Assembly (NCBI GenBank): GCA_947457715.1
Contig: CANGXK010000127.1
Span: 1 to 7,319 of the forward strand
Direction: 5' to 3'
DNA length: 7,319 bases
DNA from: Gemmatimonadota bacterium
GTDB lineage: Bacteria > Gemmatimonadota > Gemmatimonadetes > Gemmatimonadales > Gemmatimonadaceae
In this document: positions 1-7,283 of the stretch, piece by piece
How positions within the stretch are numbered: position 1 is the first letter of the stretch
How the letters are laid out: every line of letters starts with the position of its first letter
The notes under the pieces: model-generated
The model's database searches: none
Told to the model about the DNA's origin: nothing
Seen by the model: only the letters and a program-made list of their open reading frames with translations
Translations under genes and position numbers: made by a program

Positions 1-1
1 G

Positions 2-934
2 GTGGGGCTCGACAACGTCAACGATTACTACGATCCCACGCTGAAGGAGGCGCGCCTCGCGCGACTCTCAGCCAAGCCGGGATTCCGTCTGTTCCGCATG
101 GATCTGGCCGACCGCAGCGGCGTGGAGCGCCTGTTCCGCGAAGAGCGCTTTGATCGGGTGATCAACCTGGCGGCGCAGGCCGGCGTGCGCTATTCGATCA
201 CCAACCCGCACGCCTACATCGAGAGTAATCTCGTCGGCTTCATCAACATCCTCGAAGGATGCCGCCACACCGGCGTCCAGCATCTCACGTATGCGTCGTC
301 GTCGAGCGTCTACGGCGCCAGCACCGCGATGCCGTTTTCGGTGCACCAGAACATCGATCACCCCGTGTCGCTGTACGCTGCGACGAAGAAAGCGAACGAG
401 CTGATGGCGCACACGTACAGTCATCTGTACGGCCTGCCGACCACGGGGCTGCGCTTCTTCACCGTGTACGGTCCGTGGGGCCGCCCAGACATGGCCATGT
501 TCCTGTTCACGAAGGCCATTCTCGAAGGCAAGCCGATTGACGTGTTCAACCATGGCAAGATGCAGCGTGACTTCACGTACATCGACGACATCGTCGAAGG
601 CGTGATCCGTACCAGTGATCACACCGCCGAGCCGAACCCGGAGTGGAATTCCGACGTGCCCGATCCGGCCACCAGCAAGGCGCCGTATCGCATTTACAAT
701 ATTGGTAATAACAACCCGGTCGAATTGATGTATCTCATCGAGACCATTGAGAAGTCGTTGGGCCGCGTGGCGGAGAAGCGGATGCTGCCGCTCCAGCCGG
801 GCGATGTGCCGGCCACGTACGCCAACGTCGATGCACTCATTCAAGATGTCGGCTTCGCGCCGCAGACGCCCATCGAGACCGGCGTGGCGAAGTTCGTCAC
901 CTGGTATCGCGAATACTTTCAGATCGGAGACTGA
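2..934 (+). CDS. UDP-glucuronate 4-epimerase (NAD-dependent, extended SDR), 5'-truncated by window edge
   Basis: Predicted to interconvert UDP-glucuronate and UDP-galacturonate in the cytoplasm using bound NAD. The 310 visible residues begin inside the motif usually written VVGLDNLNDYY, so about 25-30 N-terminal residues with the GxxGxxG NAD loop lie outside the window; the GTG at position 2 is an internal Val codon, not a start. Visible motifs: [11 protein letters not shown] (55-65), the Ser-rich strand SSSSVYG (99-105), the catalytic YxxxK as Y125 and K129 in YAATKKANE, and [15 protein letters not shown] (151-165), which is characteristic of the glucuronate rather than the glucose epimerases. 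[10 protein letters not shown] (191-200) and the [10 protein letters not shown] segment (233-242) are also typical. The stop lies 6 bases before ugd, whose product is this enzyme's substrate, which strengthens the call. Substrate specificity is inferred from motifs and context; a UDP-glucose/galactose 4-epimerase is the less likely alternative. Confidence 0.9.
   Translation: MGLDNVNDYYDPTLKEARLARLSAKPGFRLFRMDLADRSGVERLFREERFDRVINLAAQAGVRYSITNPHAYIESNLVGFINILEGCRHTGVQHLTYASSSSVYGASTAMPFSVHQNIDHPVSLYAATKKANELMAHTYSHLYGLPTTGLRFFTVYGPWGRPDMAMFLFTKAILEGKPIDVFNHGKMQRDFTYIDDIVEGVIRTSDHTAEPNPEWNSDVPDPATSKAPYRIYNIGNNNPVELMYLIETIEKSLGRVAEKRMLPLQPGDVPATYANVDALIQDVGFAPQTPIETGVAKFVTWYREYFQIGD
926..930 (+). 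promoter_or_regulatory. Ribosome binding site of ugd
   Basis: GGAGA lies 10 bases before the ugd ATG at 941 and inside the last codons of the epimerase gene. It supports the ATG at 941 as the start and suggests that both genes are translated from one message. Confidence 0.6.
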
Positions 935-940
935 CCAGCG

Positions 941-2245
941 ATGAAGATTGCCATGATCGGGACCGGCTACGTCGGCCTCGTCTCCGGTGCGTGCTTTGCG
1001 GAGTTCGGCCCGGATGTCACCTGTGTCGACCTCGATGCGGCGAAGATCGAGCGGCTGCGGCGCGGCGAGATCCCAATTTACGAGCCGGGCCTCGAGGCGC
1101 TGGTCGCCAAGGGGCTCAAGAGCGGCCGTCTCTCGTTCACGACCGACCTCGCGACGGCCGTGTCGGAAGCGGATGCGGTCTTCATCGCCGTCGGCACGCC
1201 CTCGCGTCGCGGCGACGGACACGCCGACCTGCGTTTCGTGGAGGCGGCGGCCGTGGAGATCGCCAGGGCACTGCAGGGCTATACGGTCGTCGTCACGAAG
1301 AGCACCGTGCCGGTGGGAACCGGGCGTCGCGTCGCGGAGATCATTCGCGACACGAATCCGACGGCCGAGTTCGACGTGGCGTCAAACCCGGAGTTCTTGC
1401 GTGAAGGCTCGGCGATCGGCGATTTCATGCGCCCCGACCGCGTCGTGATCGGCGTCGAAACCGACCGTGCGCGCGCGGTCATGCAGGCGTTGTACCGCCC
1501 GCTCTATCTCATCGAAACGCCGATGGTCCTGACGACGCTCGAAACGGCGGAACTCACGAAGTACGCGGCCAACGCGTTCCTCGCGACCAAGATCACGTTC
1601 ATCAACGAGATGGCGGACCTATGCGAAAAGGTCGGCGCGAATGTGCAGGACGTCGCGCGGGGCATGGGTCTCGACGGCCGCATCGGGATGAAGTTCCTGC
1701 ATGCCGGGCCGGGGTATGGCGGCTCGTGTTTCCCGAAGGACACCGTGGCGCTTGTACGTACGGCGCAGGAATACGGGTCGCCGGCGCGCCTCGTGGAAGC
1801 CGTGGTGCAGGTGAATGATCGGCGAAAGGGTGTGATGGCCTCGCGTGTGATGACCGCCTGCGGCGGCTCAGTGCGCGGCAAGACGGTCGGCGTGCTGGGG
1901 GTGGCCTTCAAGCCGAACACCGACGACATGCGTGAGGCGCCGAGTCTCGCCATCATCCCCGCCCTGCAGGATGCGGGGGCGACGGTTCGCGCCTACGATC
2001 CGGCGGCGATGCACGAAGCGGGCGCGCTGCTGCCGGGCGTGCACTGGTGTGCCGACGCATACGATGTCGCGGCTGGCGCCGACGTGCTGGTCATCATCAC
2101 CGAGTGGAACGAGTTCCGTGCGCTGGATCTTGAGCGTATCGGCGCATCGATGAACCAGAGGGTACTGCTCGACTTCCGCAACGTCTATCGTGGCGACGAC
2201 GTGCGAAAGCAGGGCTTCACGTACACCAGCATCGGGCGGCCGTAA
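941..2245 (+). CDS. ugd: UDP-glucose 6-dehydrogenase
   Basis: Oxidises UDP-glucose to UDP-glucuronate with two NAD+ in the cytoplasm, supplying the epimerase encoded just upstream. At 434 residues it has the usual length of the bacterial UDP-glucose/GDP-mannose dehydrogenase family. The N-terminal Rossmann motif is GTGYVGLVSG (7-16). VGTPSRRGDG (84-93), STVPVGTG (121-128) and NPEFLREGSA (149-158) follow. The central helix carries K207 and N211 in ELTKYAANAF. The catalytic cysteine is C263 in GGSCFPKDT (260-268), with K266 and D267 beside it. The C-terminal UDP-binding domain shows FKPNTDDMREAPS (323-335) and TEWNEF (387-392). All key residues are present, so the enzyme should be active. The ATG is chosen because a GGAGA site precedes it and the Rossmann motif begins at residue 7. 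It ends in TAA. GDP-mannose dehydrogenase is the main alternative in the superfamily, but the epimerase partner favours Ugd. Confidence 0.95.
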   Translation: MKIAMIGTGYVGLVSGACFAEFGPDVTCVDLDAAKIERLRRGEIPIYEPGLEALVAKGLKSGRLSFTTDLATAVSEADAVFIAVGTPSRRGDGHADLRFVEAAAVEIARALQGYTVVVTKSTVPVGTGRRVAEIIRDTNPTAEFDVASNPEFLREGSAIGDFMRPDRVVIGVETDRARAVMQALYRPLYLIETPMVLTTLETAELTKYAANAFLATKITFINEMADLCEKVGANVQDVARGMGLDGRIGMKFLHAGPGYGGSCFPKDTVALVRTAQEYGSPARLVEAVVQVNDRRKGVMASRVMTACGGSVRGKTVGVLGVAFKPNTDDMREAPSLAIIPALQDAGATVRAYDPAAMHEAGALLPGVHWCADAYDVAAGADVLVIITEWNEFRALDLERIGASMNQRVLLDFRNVYRGDDVRKQGFTYTSIGRP

Positions 2246-2269
2246 GGGCCCGAACGCCTTGGGGCCGTT

Positions 2270-2293
2270 GCCACTGCCGTTCACGACGGTGGC
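2270..2293. terminator. GC-rich hairpin after ugd, possible terminator between convergent genes
   Basis: An imperfect inverted repeat 24 bases past the ugd stop: two 10-base arms, 9 of 10 positions pairing (one G-T wobble, one C-A mismatch), around a TTCA loop. No T-run follows on either strand, so it does not fit a classical Rho-independent terminator. It sits in the 176-base gap between convergent genes, where a terminator is expected. In a GC-rich genome such repeats arise often by chance. Confidence 0.3.
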
Positions 2294-2388
2294 GTGAGGT
2301 TCCCGAGCATGCGGAACAATGCCCGCGGCCAGCCCCCGTGCAGCCTCCATCGGCCGGTTCAGGTGCATCGTACTGCCCGCGTGACGCC

Positions 2389-2403
2389 CGGACCGCCGGT
2401 CCG
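2389..2403. terminator. Short perfect hairpin downstream of the SURF1 gene stop, possible terminator
   Basis: CGGACC and GGTCCG pair perfectly over 6 bases around a GCC loop, 18 bases beyond the SURF1 stop when read on the minus strand. There is no adjacent T-run. It could end minus-strand transcription, but the stem is short. The rest of the gap 2246-2421 shows no further gene-like or repeated sequence. Confidence 0.2.
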
Positions 2404-2421
2404 ACCTACCGGCCGGGCCGT

Positions 2422-3216
2422 TCAGTCGTCCTGGGCGTTGCCCATGCCGCCCAGATCACGACCGGGGTGATCAGCGGTGAATGTGCTGCCGGCCCGCGCA
2501 CCGGGCCCCCACGTGAACGCGACGAAGCCGACAACGAAGACCAGCGCGAACGCGAACCACTGCATCGCGTACGACTGATGTGGCCCTTCCGACGGCGACG
2601 GCGGCGGTACGCGGGAGGCCTTCGCGATGTCGTACATCGCGGTGTCGCCGAGGGCGAGCAGCACGAAGGGGGCGAGCGGTGTGCCCGTGAGCTCGGCGAT
2701 CGTATCGCGGTCGAGGAGCCGCACCGCGCGCGTCGCCGTCGGCATCCGCACCGTGCCCGGCTTGTGGGCCGGAAAGGAAATCAGCAGCGCCTCGAGGTCC
2801 AGCGTATCGGCCTCGCGCGCTTTGTCGCGGTCGAAGGTGCGACCATCGGCCGAGTATACGAAGCCGCGAAGCAGCAGGACCGCCGTGTCCCCCCACGCGC
2901 CGTCGAGCGGACGCACCGGCGTCAACAGGTGCACCCCGGGTGATCCGGCCTGGGAGCGGGTGGCATGCACCACCTCATTCGCATAGTCGGCCACGCCACG
3001 CAGATGCACACGACGCCAGTGGGTGTCGGTCGTATCGGTCCCCTTCAGCGCCGACGCATCGACCAGGGGCATCGTGCCGCGCGCGAGCACGATCGCATTC
3101 TGGGCACGCCGCTGCGCAAGCCGATCGAGCTGCCAGATACCCAGCCGCACACACACCGCCGCCGCGAGCAGCGTGAGCAGACCGAACACCACCGTCTTCG
3201 CCCCAGGTCGGCTCAT
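2422..3216 (-). CDS. SURF1/Shy1 family cytochrome c oxidase assembly protein
   Basis: SURF1 proteins are inner-membrane factors that help assemble haem-copper (aa3/cbb3-type) cytochrome oxidases, with a role in haem a delivery. The 264 residues show the family layout of two transmembrane helices flanking a periplasmic domain. The first helix is at about 8-24, followed at once by [16 protein letters not shown] (25-40), the family N-terminal signature. [10 protein letters not shown] (97-106) and [10 protein letters not shown] (113-122) form the central block. [14 protein letters not shown] (211-224) leads into the second helix at about 218-236. A polar C-terminus of about 25 residues follows. 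The ATG overlaps the stop of the upstream glgB frame as ATGA, and I see no good Shine-Dalgarno just before it, so translation probably depends on ribosomes finishing glgB. No other oxidase gene is in the window, and glgB is an unusual neighbour; SURF1 genes more often sit with cox/cta clusters. Confidence 0.88.
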   Translation of the reverse strand: MSRPGAKTVVFGLLTLLAAAVCVRLGIWQLDRLAQRRAQNAIVLARGTMPLVDASALKGTDTTDTHWRRVHLRGVADYANEVVHATRSQAGSPGVHLLTPVRPLDGAWGDTAVLLLRGFVYSADGRTFDRDKAREADTLDLEALLISFPAHKPGTVRMPTATRAVRLLDRDTIAELTGTPLAPFVLLALGDTAMYDIAKASRVPPPSPSEGPHQSYAMQWFAFALVFVVGFVAFTWGPGARAGSTFTADHPGRDLGGMGNAQDD

Positions 3217-4790
3217 GATTCGGCCGGTGGAGTCTTCGGCTTCGCGGCCTTCTCCCGCTTCGACCTCTTTGCCGCCTTGGGTGCCTTGACGGCCTTCGCG
3301 GCCTTCGCGGCCTTCGCGGCCTTCGGCGCCTTGGCGACCCTTGCCGGTTTCGGCGACTTCGGCCTTTTCCCCTGCGGCGATCGCACGTGCGGTGAGAGGA
3401 CCCGCGAATCGATGGAGGCTGGATCAGTCAACCCGCCACGCTCATGCGGCGGCTCGACTGGGAGCAGGACCAGCATGCTGAGCGGAGGGAGCGAGACCGT
3501 GATCGACTGCGGGAAGCCGTGGTAGGGCACCAATTCCGCCTCCACCATCTCGGCAACCGGATAGCCGCCGCCGCCAAACGCGGGCGCGTCGGAGTTGAGC
3601 ACCACGTGATAGGTACCCAGCGAAGGCGCGCCCAGGCGATACGTCTCACGCGGCACCGGTGTGAGATTGAGTGCGACTATCGCGTGCCCGGCCCCATCGT
3701 ACCGGGCATACGACAGCACCGACTGCTCCTTGTCGCAGACGTCGATCCAGCCGAATCCAGACGGTTCATGGTCGCGCCGCCAGAAGCACGCATGCTGCCG
3801 ATAGAGCGCGCCGAGCGACTCCATGAACGCCATGAGCCCCTGACGACGGGCGTCGCCCAGCAAATCCCACTCGAGGCCAATGTCGTGATTCCACTCATGA
3901 TGCGATCCGAGTTCGGTGCCCATAAAGAACAACGACTTGCCAGGACGCGTGATCGAATAGCCGATGAGCGCACGCAGATTGGCGAACCGCTGCCACACAT
4001 CCCCTGGCATCTTCTCGAGCAACGACTTCTTGAGGTGTACCACCTCATCGTGCGACAGCGGATTCATGAATCGTTCGCTGTATTCGTACATCATGGCGAA
4101 CGTCAGCTTGTCGTGCGCCCCCTTCCGGAAGAAGGGATCGACCTTGAAGTAATCCAGGGTGTCATGCATCCAACCCATGTTCCACTTCAGCGTGAAGCCG
4201 AGTCCTCCCTCGCTGATCGGGTGCGTCACTCGCGGCCAGGAGGTACTCTCCTCGGCCACCGTGATCACGCCGGGATGCAGCGAATGCACCGCATGATTGA
4301 GCTGCTTCAGCAGCGAGACCGCATCGAGATTCTCGCGGCCGCCGAAACGGTTGCGCAGCCACTGCCCCGCCTCGCGGCCGTAGTCGAGGTAGAGCATCGA
4401 CGCGACGGCATCGACGCGCAGTCCGTCGATGTGGAATTCCTCGATCCAATACAGCGCGTTGGCCAGCAGGAAGTTGCGGACCTCGTGGCGCGCATAGTTG
4501 AAGATGTGCGTGCCCCACTCGGGGTGATCGCCGAGCCGCGGATCTTCGTGCTCGTAGCACGCGGTGCCGTCGAACCGACGCAGCGCCCAGTCGTCCTTGG
4601 GGAAGTGCGCCGGCACCCAATCCAGCAACACACCGATGCCCGCTTCGTGCATCGTGTCGACGAACAACCGGAACTCATCAGGCGAACCATGACGCGAGGT
4701 GGGTGCGAAATAGCCACCCACCTGATAGCCCCACGATCCGCCGAACGGATGCTCGAGCACGGGCAGCAACTCGACGTGTGTAAAGCCCAT
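3213..4790 (-). CDS. glgB: Glycogen branching enzyme GlgB, C-terminal part (GH13 catalytic and C-terminal domains) downstream of an in-frame TAG
   Basis: GlgB cuts alpha-1,4 glucan chains and re-attaches them as alpha-1,6 branches in glycogen. This 525-residue frame starts at an ATG two codons after the amber stop that ends the upstream fragment, in the same frame (the two ATGs are 849 bases apart). It begins in the family motif [11 protein letters not shown], so the ATG is an internal Met of the ancestral protein and has no convincing ribosome binding site. [18 protein letters not shown] (18-35) follows. The nucleophile is D127 in RVDAV, the acid/base E180 in VAEEST, and the third carboxylate D248 in LSHDEVVH. 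In the joined protein these are 410, 463 and 531, each +5 from E. coli 405, 458 and 526. The barrel's first strand lies in the other fragment. GlgB homology ends near residue 446. About 79 extra residues follow, including a Lys/Ala/Pro-rich tract at 475-520. The TGA overlaps the SURF1 ATG. Activity as a stand-alone product is doubtful. Confidence 0.9.
   Translation of the reverse strand: MGFTHVELLPVLEHPFGGSWGYQVGGYFAPTSRHGSPDEFRLFVDTMHEAGIGVLLDWVPAHFPKDDWALRRFDGTACYEHEDPRLGDHPEWGTHIFNYARHEVRNFLLANALYWIEEFHIDGLRVDAVASMLYLDYGREAGQWLRNRFGGRENLDAVSLLKQLNHAVHSLHPGVITVAEESTSWPRVTHPISEGGLGFTLKWNMGWMHDTLDYFKVDPFFRKGAHDKLTFAMMYEYSERFMNPLSHDEVVHLKKSLLEKMPGDVWQRFANLRALIGYSITRPGKSLFFMGTELGSHHEWNHDIGLEWDLLGDARRQGLMAFMESLGALYRQHACFWRRDHEPSGFGWIDVCDKEQSVLSYARYDGAGHAIVALNLTPVPRETYRLGAPSLGTYHVVLNSDAPAFGGGGYPVAEMVEAELVPYHGFPQSITVSLPPLSMLVLLPVEPPHERGGLTDPASIDSRVLSPHVRSPQGKRPKSPKPARVAKAPKAAKAAKAAKAVKAPKAAKRSKREKAAKPKTPPAES
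3274..3336 (-). repeat. 9-base tandem repeat coding the Lys-Ala-rich tail of GlgB
   Basis: Seven consecutive 9-base units in register, consensus gccttcgcg on the plus strand. The middle three (3292-3318) are identical and the outer four diverge mainly in the last three or four bases. On the minus strand each unit codes a Lys-Ala-x triplet, placing Lys at every third position from 487 to 508 of the C-terminal GlgB frame. Units are multiples of three, so gain or loss by slippage would change tail length without shifting the frame or the SURF1 overlap. Confidence 0.85.
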
Positions 4791-4793
4791 GCG

Positions 4794-4796
4794 CTA
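4794..4796 (-). other. In-frame amber (TAG) codon interrupting glgB
   Basis: The plus strand reads cta here, TAG on the minus strand. The preceding codons give ELAPRLAAHV and the following ones [11 protein letters not shown], which joins into the usual GlgB helix-strand motif; E. coli GlgB has Lys at the TAG position (PYAKWMGFTH). CAG, AAG or GAG could each become TAG by one base change. There is no frameshift and no missing sequence. Confidence 0.9.
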
Positions 4797-5639
4797 CACA
4801 TGTGCCGCCAGCCGAGGCGCCAATTCGGCGTACGTGAGCAGGCGATTGTGCTCGCCGCGCATCCACGAGCCGAGGTGCACCTCGTACACGAGCATGGGCT
4901 CGCGCAACGGATCAGCATCGGCACGCTGCGCCAGCCAGGCACCGTCGTTCCATTTGTACGTACCGCGTGCCTGCACGATCGACGCGTATCCGGGGCCCTG
5001 TTCCATCCGGAAGGCATACGGATCGGTCTTTACCCGCAACGCGCCACTCGGCGAGCGGATCTCGAACTTGTACATCGCGTCAGCGGCGACCGCAGGCACG
5101 AACAGTTCGAACACCCCGCTCGCACCGAGCAGACGCATCGGATGCGTCCGGCCGTCCCACGCATTAAACGTCCCGATCACCGACACGCGGGTGGCGTTCG
5201 GCGCCCATACGGCGAACGAGGTACCCGACACGCCGTCGAGCTCGCAGACGTGCGCACCGAGCTTCTCCCAAAGACGCAGATGGCGTCCCTCGTTGAAGAG
5301 ATGAAGGTCCATCTCACCGAGGGTGGGCCGGAAGCGGTACGGATCATCGCACACGTCGAGGCGCCCGTCGCCGAACGTGCGTTCGAAGCGATACGGCAGC
5401 GACGCGGTCCGATCGCTCAGGAACAGCGTGAACAGTCCGTCCTCATCGCGCTGCATCGGCCAGCGTTGTTCGCCGAGAACGACGGCCATGGCGGCAGCGT
5501 TCGGCTGGAAGGCGCGAATCGCCACGCCAGCGACACCGTCGACGGTGGTGGGATGCGCGCCCAACAGGTCGTGCGGCAAGGCGGATTCACCCCGAACGAG
5601 TCGGAGCGCGGCGTCGGCGGATGCAGTCGGCACGGTCAT
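4794..5639 (-). CDS. glgB: Glycogen branching enzyme GlgB, N-terminal part (N1 and CBM48 domains), ended by an in-frame TAG
   Basis: This 281-residue frame is the N-terminal third of a GlgB. HDLLGAHP (23-30) opens the N1 beta-sandwich (about 20-90). DPYRFRPTLGEMDLHLF (99-115) and GRHLRLWEKLGAH (118-130) are near-diagnostic for the enzyme. GTSFAVWAPNATRVSVIG (139-156), FNAWDGRTHPMR (158-169) and YKFEIRSPSG (190-199) form the CBM48 glucan-binding module. MLVYEVHLGSW (249-259) is the first strand of the GH13 barrel, and the frame stops in the next helix after ELAPRLAAHV. No catalytic residue is present, so alone it cannot branch glucan, though it might bind it. Start choice is open. The ATG at 5639 has GAGGG directly against it, too close for normal use, whereas a GTG two codons later (5631-5633) is 6 bases from the same GAGGG. 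A TATACT box 6 bases before the ATG would alternatively make the ATG leaderless. The gene follows the CrtC-like gene after 107 bases. Confidence 0.9.
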   Translation of the reverse strand: MTVPTASADAALRLVRGESALPHDLLGAHPTTVDGVAGVAIRAFQPNAAAMAVVLGEQRWPMQRDEDGLFTLFLSDRTASLPYRFERTFGDGRLDVCDDPYRFRPTLGEMDLHLFNEGRHLRLWEKLGAHVCELDGVSGTSFAVWAPNATRVSVIGTFNAWDGRTHPMRLLGASGVFELFVPAVAADAMYKFEIRSPSGALRVKTDPYAFRMEQGPGYASIVQARGTYKWNDGAWLAQRADADPLREPMLVYEVHLGSWMRGEHNRLLTYAELAPRLAAHV

Positions 5640-5645
5640 CCCTCA

Positions 5646-5651
5646 AGTATA
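5646..5651 (-). promoter_or_regulatory. Candidate -10 box (TATACT) just upstream of glgB
   Basis: The AT-rich TATACT stands out in a GC-rich gap and lies 6 bases before the glgB ATG at 5639, so transcription would begin at or next to the ATG. I find no good -35 element 16-18 bases further upstream. The rest of the 107-base gap (5640-5746) shows only short GC-rich palindromes such as CGCATGCG at 5693-5700. Confidence 0.3.
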
Positions 5652-5746
5652 TCCGCCAACGGGGGGCACGTCGGCAGGCCGAGCCGCACCTCCGCATGCG
5701 CAACCAGGCCCGCGACGGCCAAACGACACGCGCACGCGGCGATGCA

Positions 5747-7273
5747 TCATCGATAGGTTTCGAAGAAGCCACGTCCGCGGCCGGCGAGGGGCTGTCCGCG
5801 GACGCGTCCTTCAACCCGCGCTTCGCCGGCCATCTGGACGAACCACGGCCGGCGGAGCGCTCGCGCCGTCTCGCTGTCGCCACGTTCCACGAGTCCGATG
5901 CGCGTGTCGGTTGCGACGGCATCGTCGATCGTCAGCGTGACGCGCAGCGTATCGTCCCCCCGCACGTCGAACAACTCCGCCGTGGCGGGCACCTTGAGCA
6001 GCCCCCGCGCGGTGCGCACCTCACGCGTATCGTCGTATCGAATGACCCGCGGGCGGAAGAGCGCGAGAAAACCCGAGGCGTCGGTGACGTAGACGAACAG
6101 CGGTGCGCTGCCACCCGCGGAGTCTTCGGGGCTCACGCGACCATACAGCAGGGTAAACTCACCGGCGCGGGCCGATCCCCATTCCCACGTGACGCCGCGC
6201 CAGCCACCCCAGTTGTGATCATGATAGGCCTGCGCGCCATCGAAACGCTCGCACGACGTGCCGACGCACAGCGATCCGGTGGCGTCGGCCCTTAGCGCCG
6301 GTACGGCGTAGCCTGACGTGAAGTCGCCACTCACCAACGTGGCGCCCGGGAAGTCTACCCGCGGCGCTGGCGACAGCACGAGATCGAGCGTGAGCGGCGT
6401 CCCGCGGCCCTCCTCGCGCACGTTGGCACGCACCGCGTAGCGACCATCGGGCAAAACGTGCACGCTGTCGTTGCCGATCGTGAGATTGGCGTCGCGGGTC
6501 GAAAAGCGGACGCGCTCCTTCGGTGCGGTGCGACTGAAGCGACGCGGCGCACGCCCACGCTCGTGCAATGTGACGAGCACTTGCCCGCCCCACCGGTCGC
6601 CGGTGACATCGCCGCCCACGATGAAGGACACAAAGGCCCACCGGTTTGCGTCGGGCGAGAGCACATTGAAGTAGTGCCACTCGCCCCACGATTCGCGATT
6701 GGCCATCCCCGCACCCGGGACATGGAAGTGATCGATGTCGTGACGGAGCTCGGCCGGCGTCGGTGTCATCCAGCGACGATCGCCCTCGTCGTCGTCCCAC
6801 TCGCCGGCGGCAAGGGTGGGCAACGCGCCCAGCGCGCGTGTGGCCGACGGGATCTCGCCGCTGGCCCGCACCGGATGTTCGAGGCCGTCCCGTGTGGTGA
6901 CATACAGCAGCTTCCCCTCGAGCTGCGGCGCCGCCACGCTGACCACATCGCTCAACCGGGGCGCATTCAGTACCTGACGATGCACGAAACGTGCGTTGGG
7001 CACCGAGAAGAACAGACCGCCGAGCCCGCCGGTGGTCAGCACTTCGATATCGACGCCTTCGGGCAGCACGGTGATCTGACCGCCTCCCACCAGACGCTCC
7101 TGACTGGCCTGACGCACCATCGCTTCACCAACGGCCAGCAGGACGATCATCACGCCCACGCCCACGCCGAAGCCTCCGCACAGCAGCAGCGCGCGCAACG
7201 GTCGCGACGACACCGATCGCCAGGCGATCAGCTGCGCCATCGCCAACCGAATCGCCCCGCCATGCGTGCTCAC
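5747..7273 (-). CDS. Membrane-anchored CrtC/AttH-type (lipocalin-like, carotenoid 1,2-hydratase family) protein with FtsX/MacB-like N-terminus
   Basis: The 508-residue protein combines two parts. Residues 1-75 resemble the start of an FtsX/MacB-type ABC permease: an amphipathic lead (LAMAQLIAWRSVSSRPLRAL), one transmembrane helix at about 27-49, then a VGGGQITVLPEGVDIE segment. No later hydrophobic stretch could supply the three-helix FtsX core. From about 195 to the end it resembles the CrtC/AttH family, two lipocalin-like barrels: WGEWHYFNV (196-204), YHDHNWGGWRGVTWEWG (350-366), LLYGRV (375-380) and the closing GRGFFETYR. CrtC members hydrate acyclic carotenoids; AttH-like members are encoded with AttEFG ABC transporters and lack an assigned reaction. 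I cannot choose between these, but the permease-like anchor favours an AttH-type envelope role, with the large domain outside the inner membrane. The start is a GTG preceded by GGAG at 6 bases. The frame stays open to the window edge (upstream codons read VGFPVGFSIGLAEQR), so a longer N-terminus is possible. Confidence 0.75.
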   Translation of the reverse strand: MSTHGGAIRLAMAQLIAWRSVSSRPLRALLLCGGFGVGVGVMIVLLAVGEAMVRQASQERLVGGGQITVLPEGVDIEVLTTGGLGGLFFSVPNARFVHRQVLNAPRLSDVVSVAAPQLEGKLLYVTTRDGLEHPVRASGEIPSATRALGALPTLAAGEWDDDEGDRRWMTPTPAELRHDIDHFHVPGAGMANRESWGEWHYFNVLSPDANRWAFVSFIVGGDVTGDRWGGQVLVTLHERGRAPRRFSRTAPKERVRFSTRDANLTIGNDSVHVLPDGRYAVRANVREEGRGTPLTLDLVLSPAPRVDFPGATLVSGDFTSGYAVPALRADATGSLCVGTSCERFDGAQAYHDHNWGGWRGVTWEWGSARAGEFTLLYGRVSPEDSAGGSAPLFVYVTDASGFLALFRPRVIRYDDTREVRTARGLLKVPATAELFDVRGDDTLRVTLTIDDAVATDTRIGLVERGDSETARALRRPWFVQMAGEARVEGRVRGQPLAGRGRGFFETYR

Positions 7274-7279
7274 GCGTTG

Positions 7280-7283
7280 CTCC
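7280..7283 (-). promoter_or_regulatory. Ribosome binding site supporting a GTG start for the CrtC-like gene
   Basis: On the minus strand GGAG lies 6 bases before the GTG at 7273-7271. This favours that GTG over an upstream start, although no in-frame stop separates it from the window edge. Confidence 0.5.

Noticed and set aside
68..1222. A 384-codon minus-strand open frame opposite the epimerase and ugd
   Set aside because: Arg-rich antisense shadow of two well-supported genes; no family resemblance and no ribosome binding site evidence.
2338..2943. A 201-codon plus-strand open frame beginning in the convergent gap
   Set aside because: Most of it is opposite the SURF1 gene, with low-complexity Arg-rich sequence and no motif.
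4750..4759. 10-base palindrome TGCTCGAGCA shortly downstream of the amber codon, considered as a readthrough-stimulating element
   Set aside because: A perfect palindrome this short has no loop and such sites are frequent in GC-rich coding sequence; it also encodes conserved GlgB residues.
3444..5756. A 770-codon open frame on the plus strand, antisense to glgB and running across the amber site
   Set aside because: It has no recognisable motifs and an Arg/His-rich composition typical of the antisense of a GC-rich gene. The minus strand carries clear GlgB motifs over the same span.
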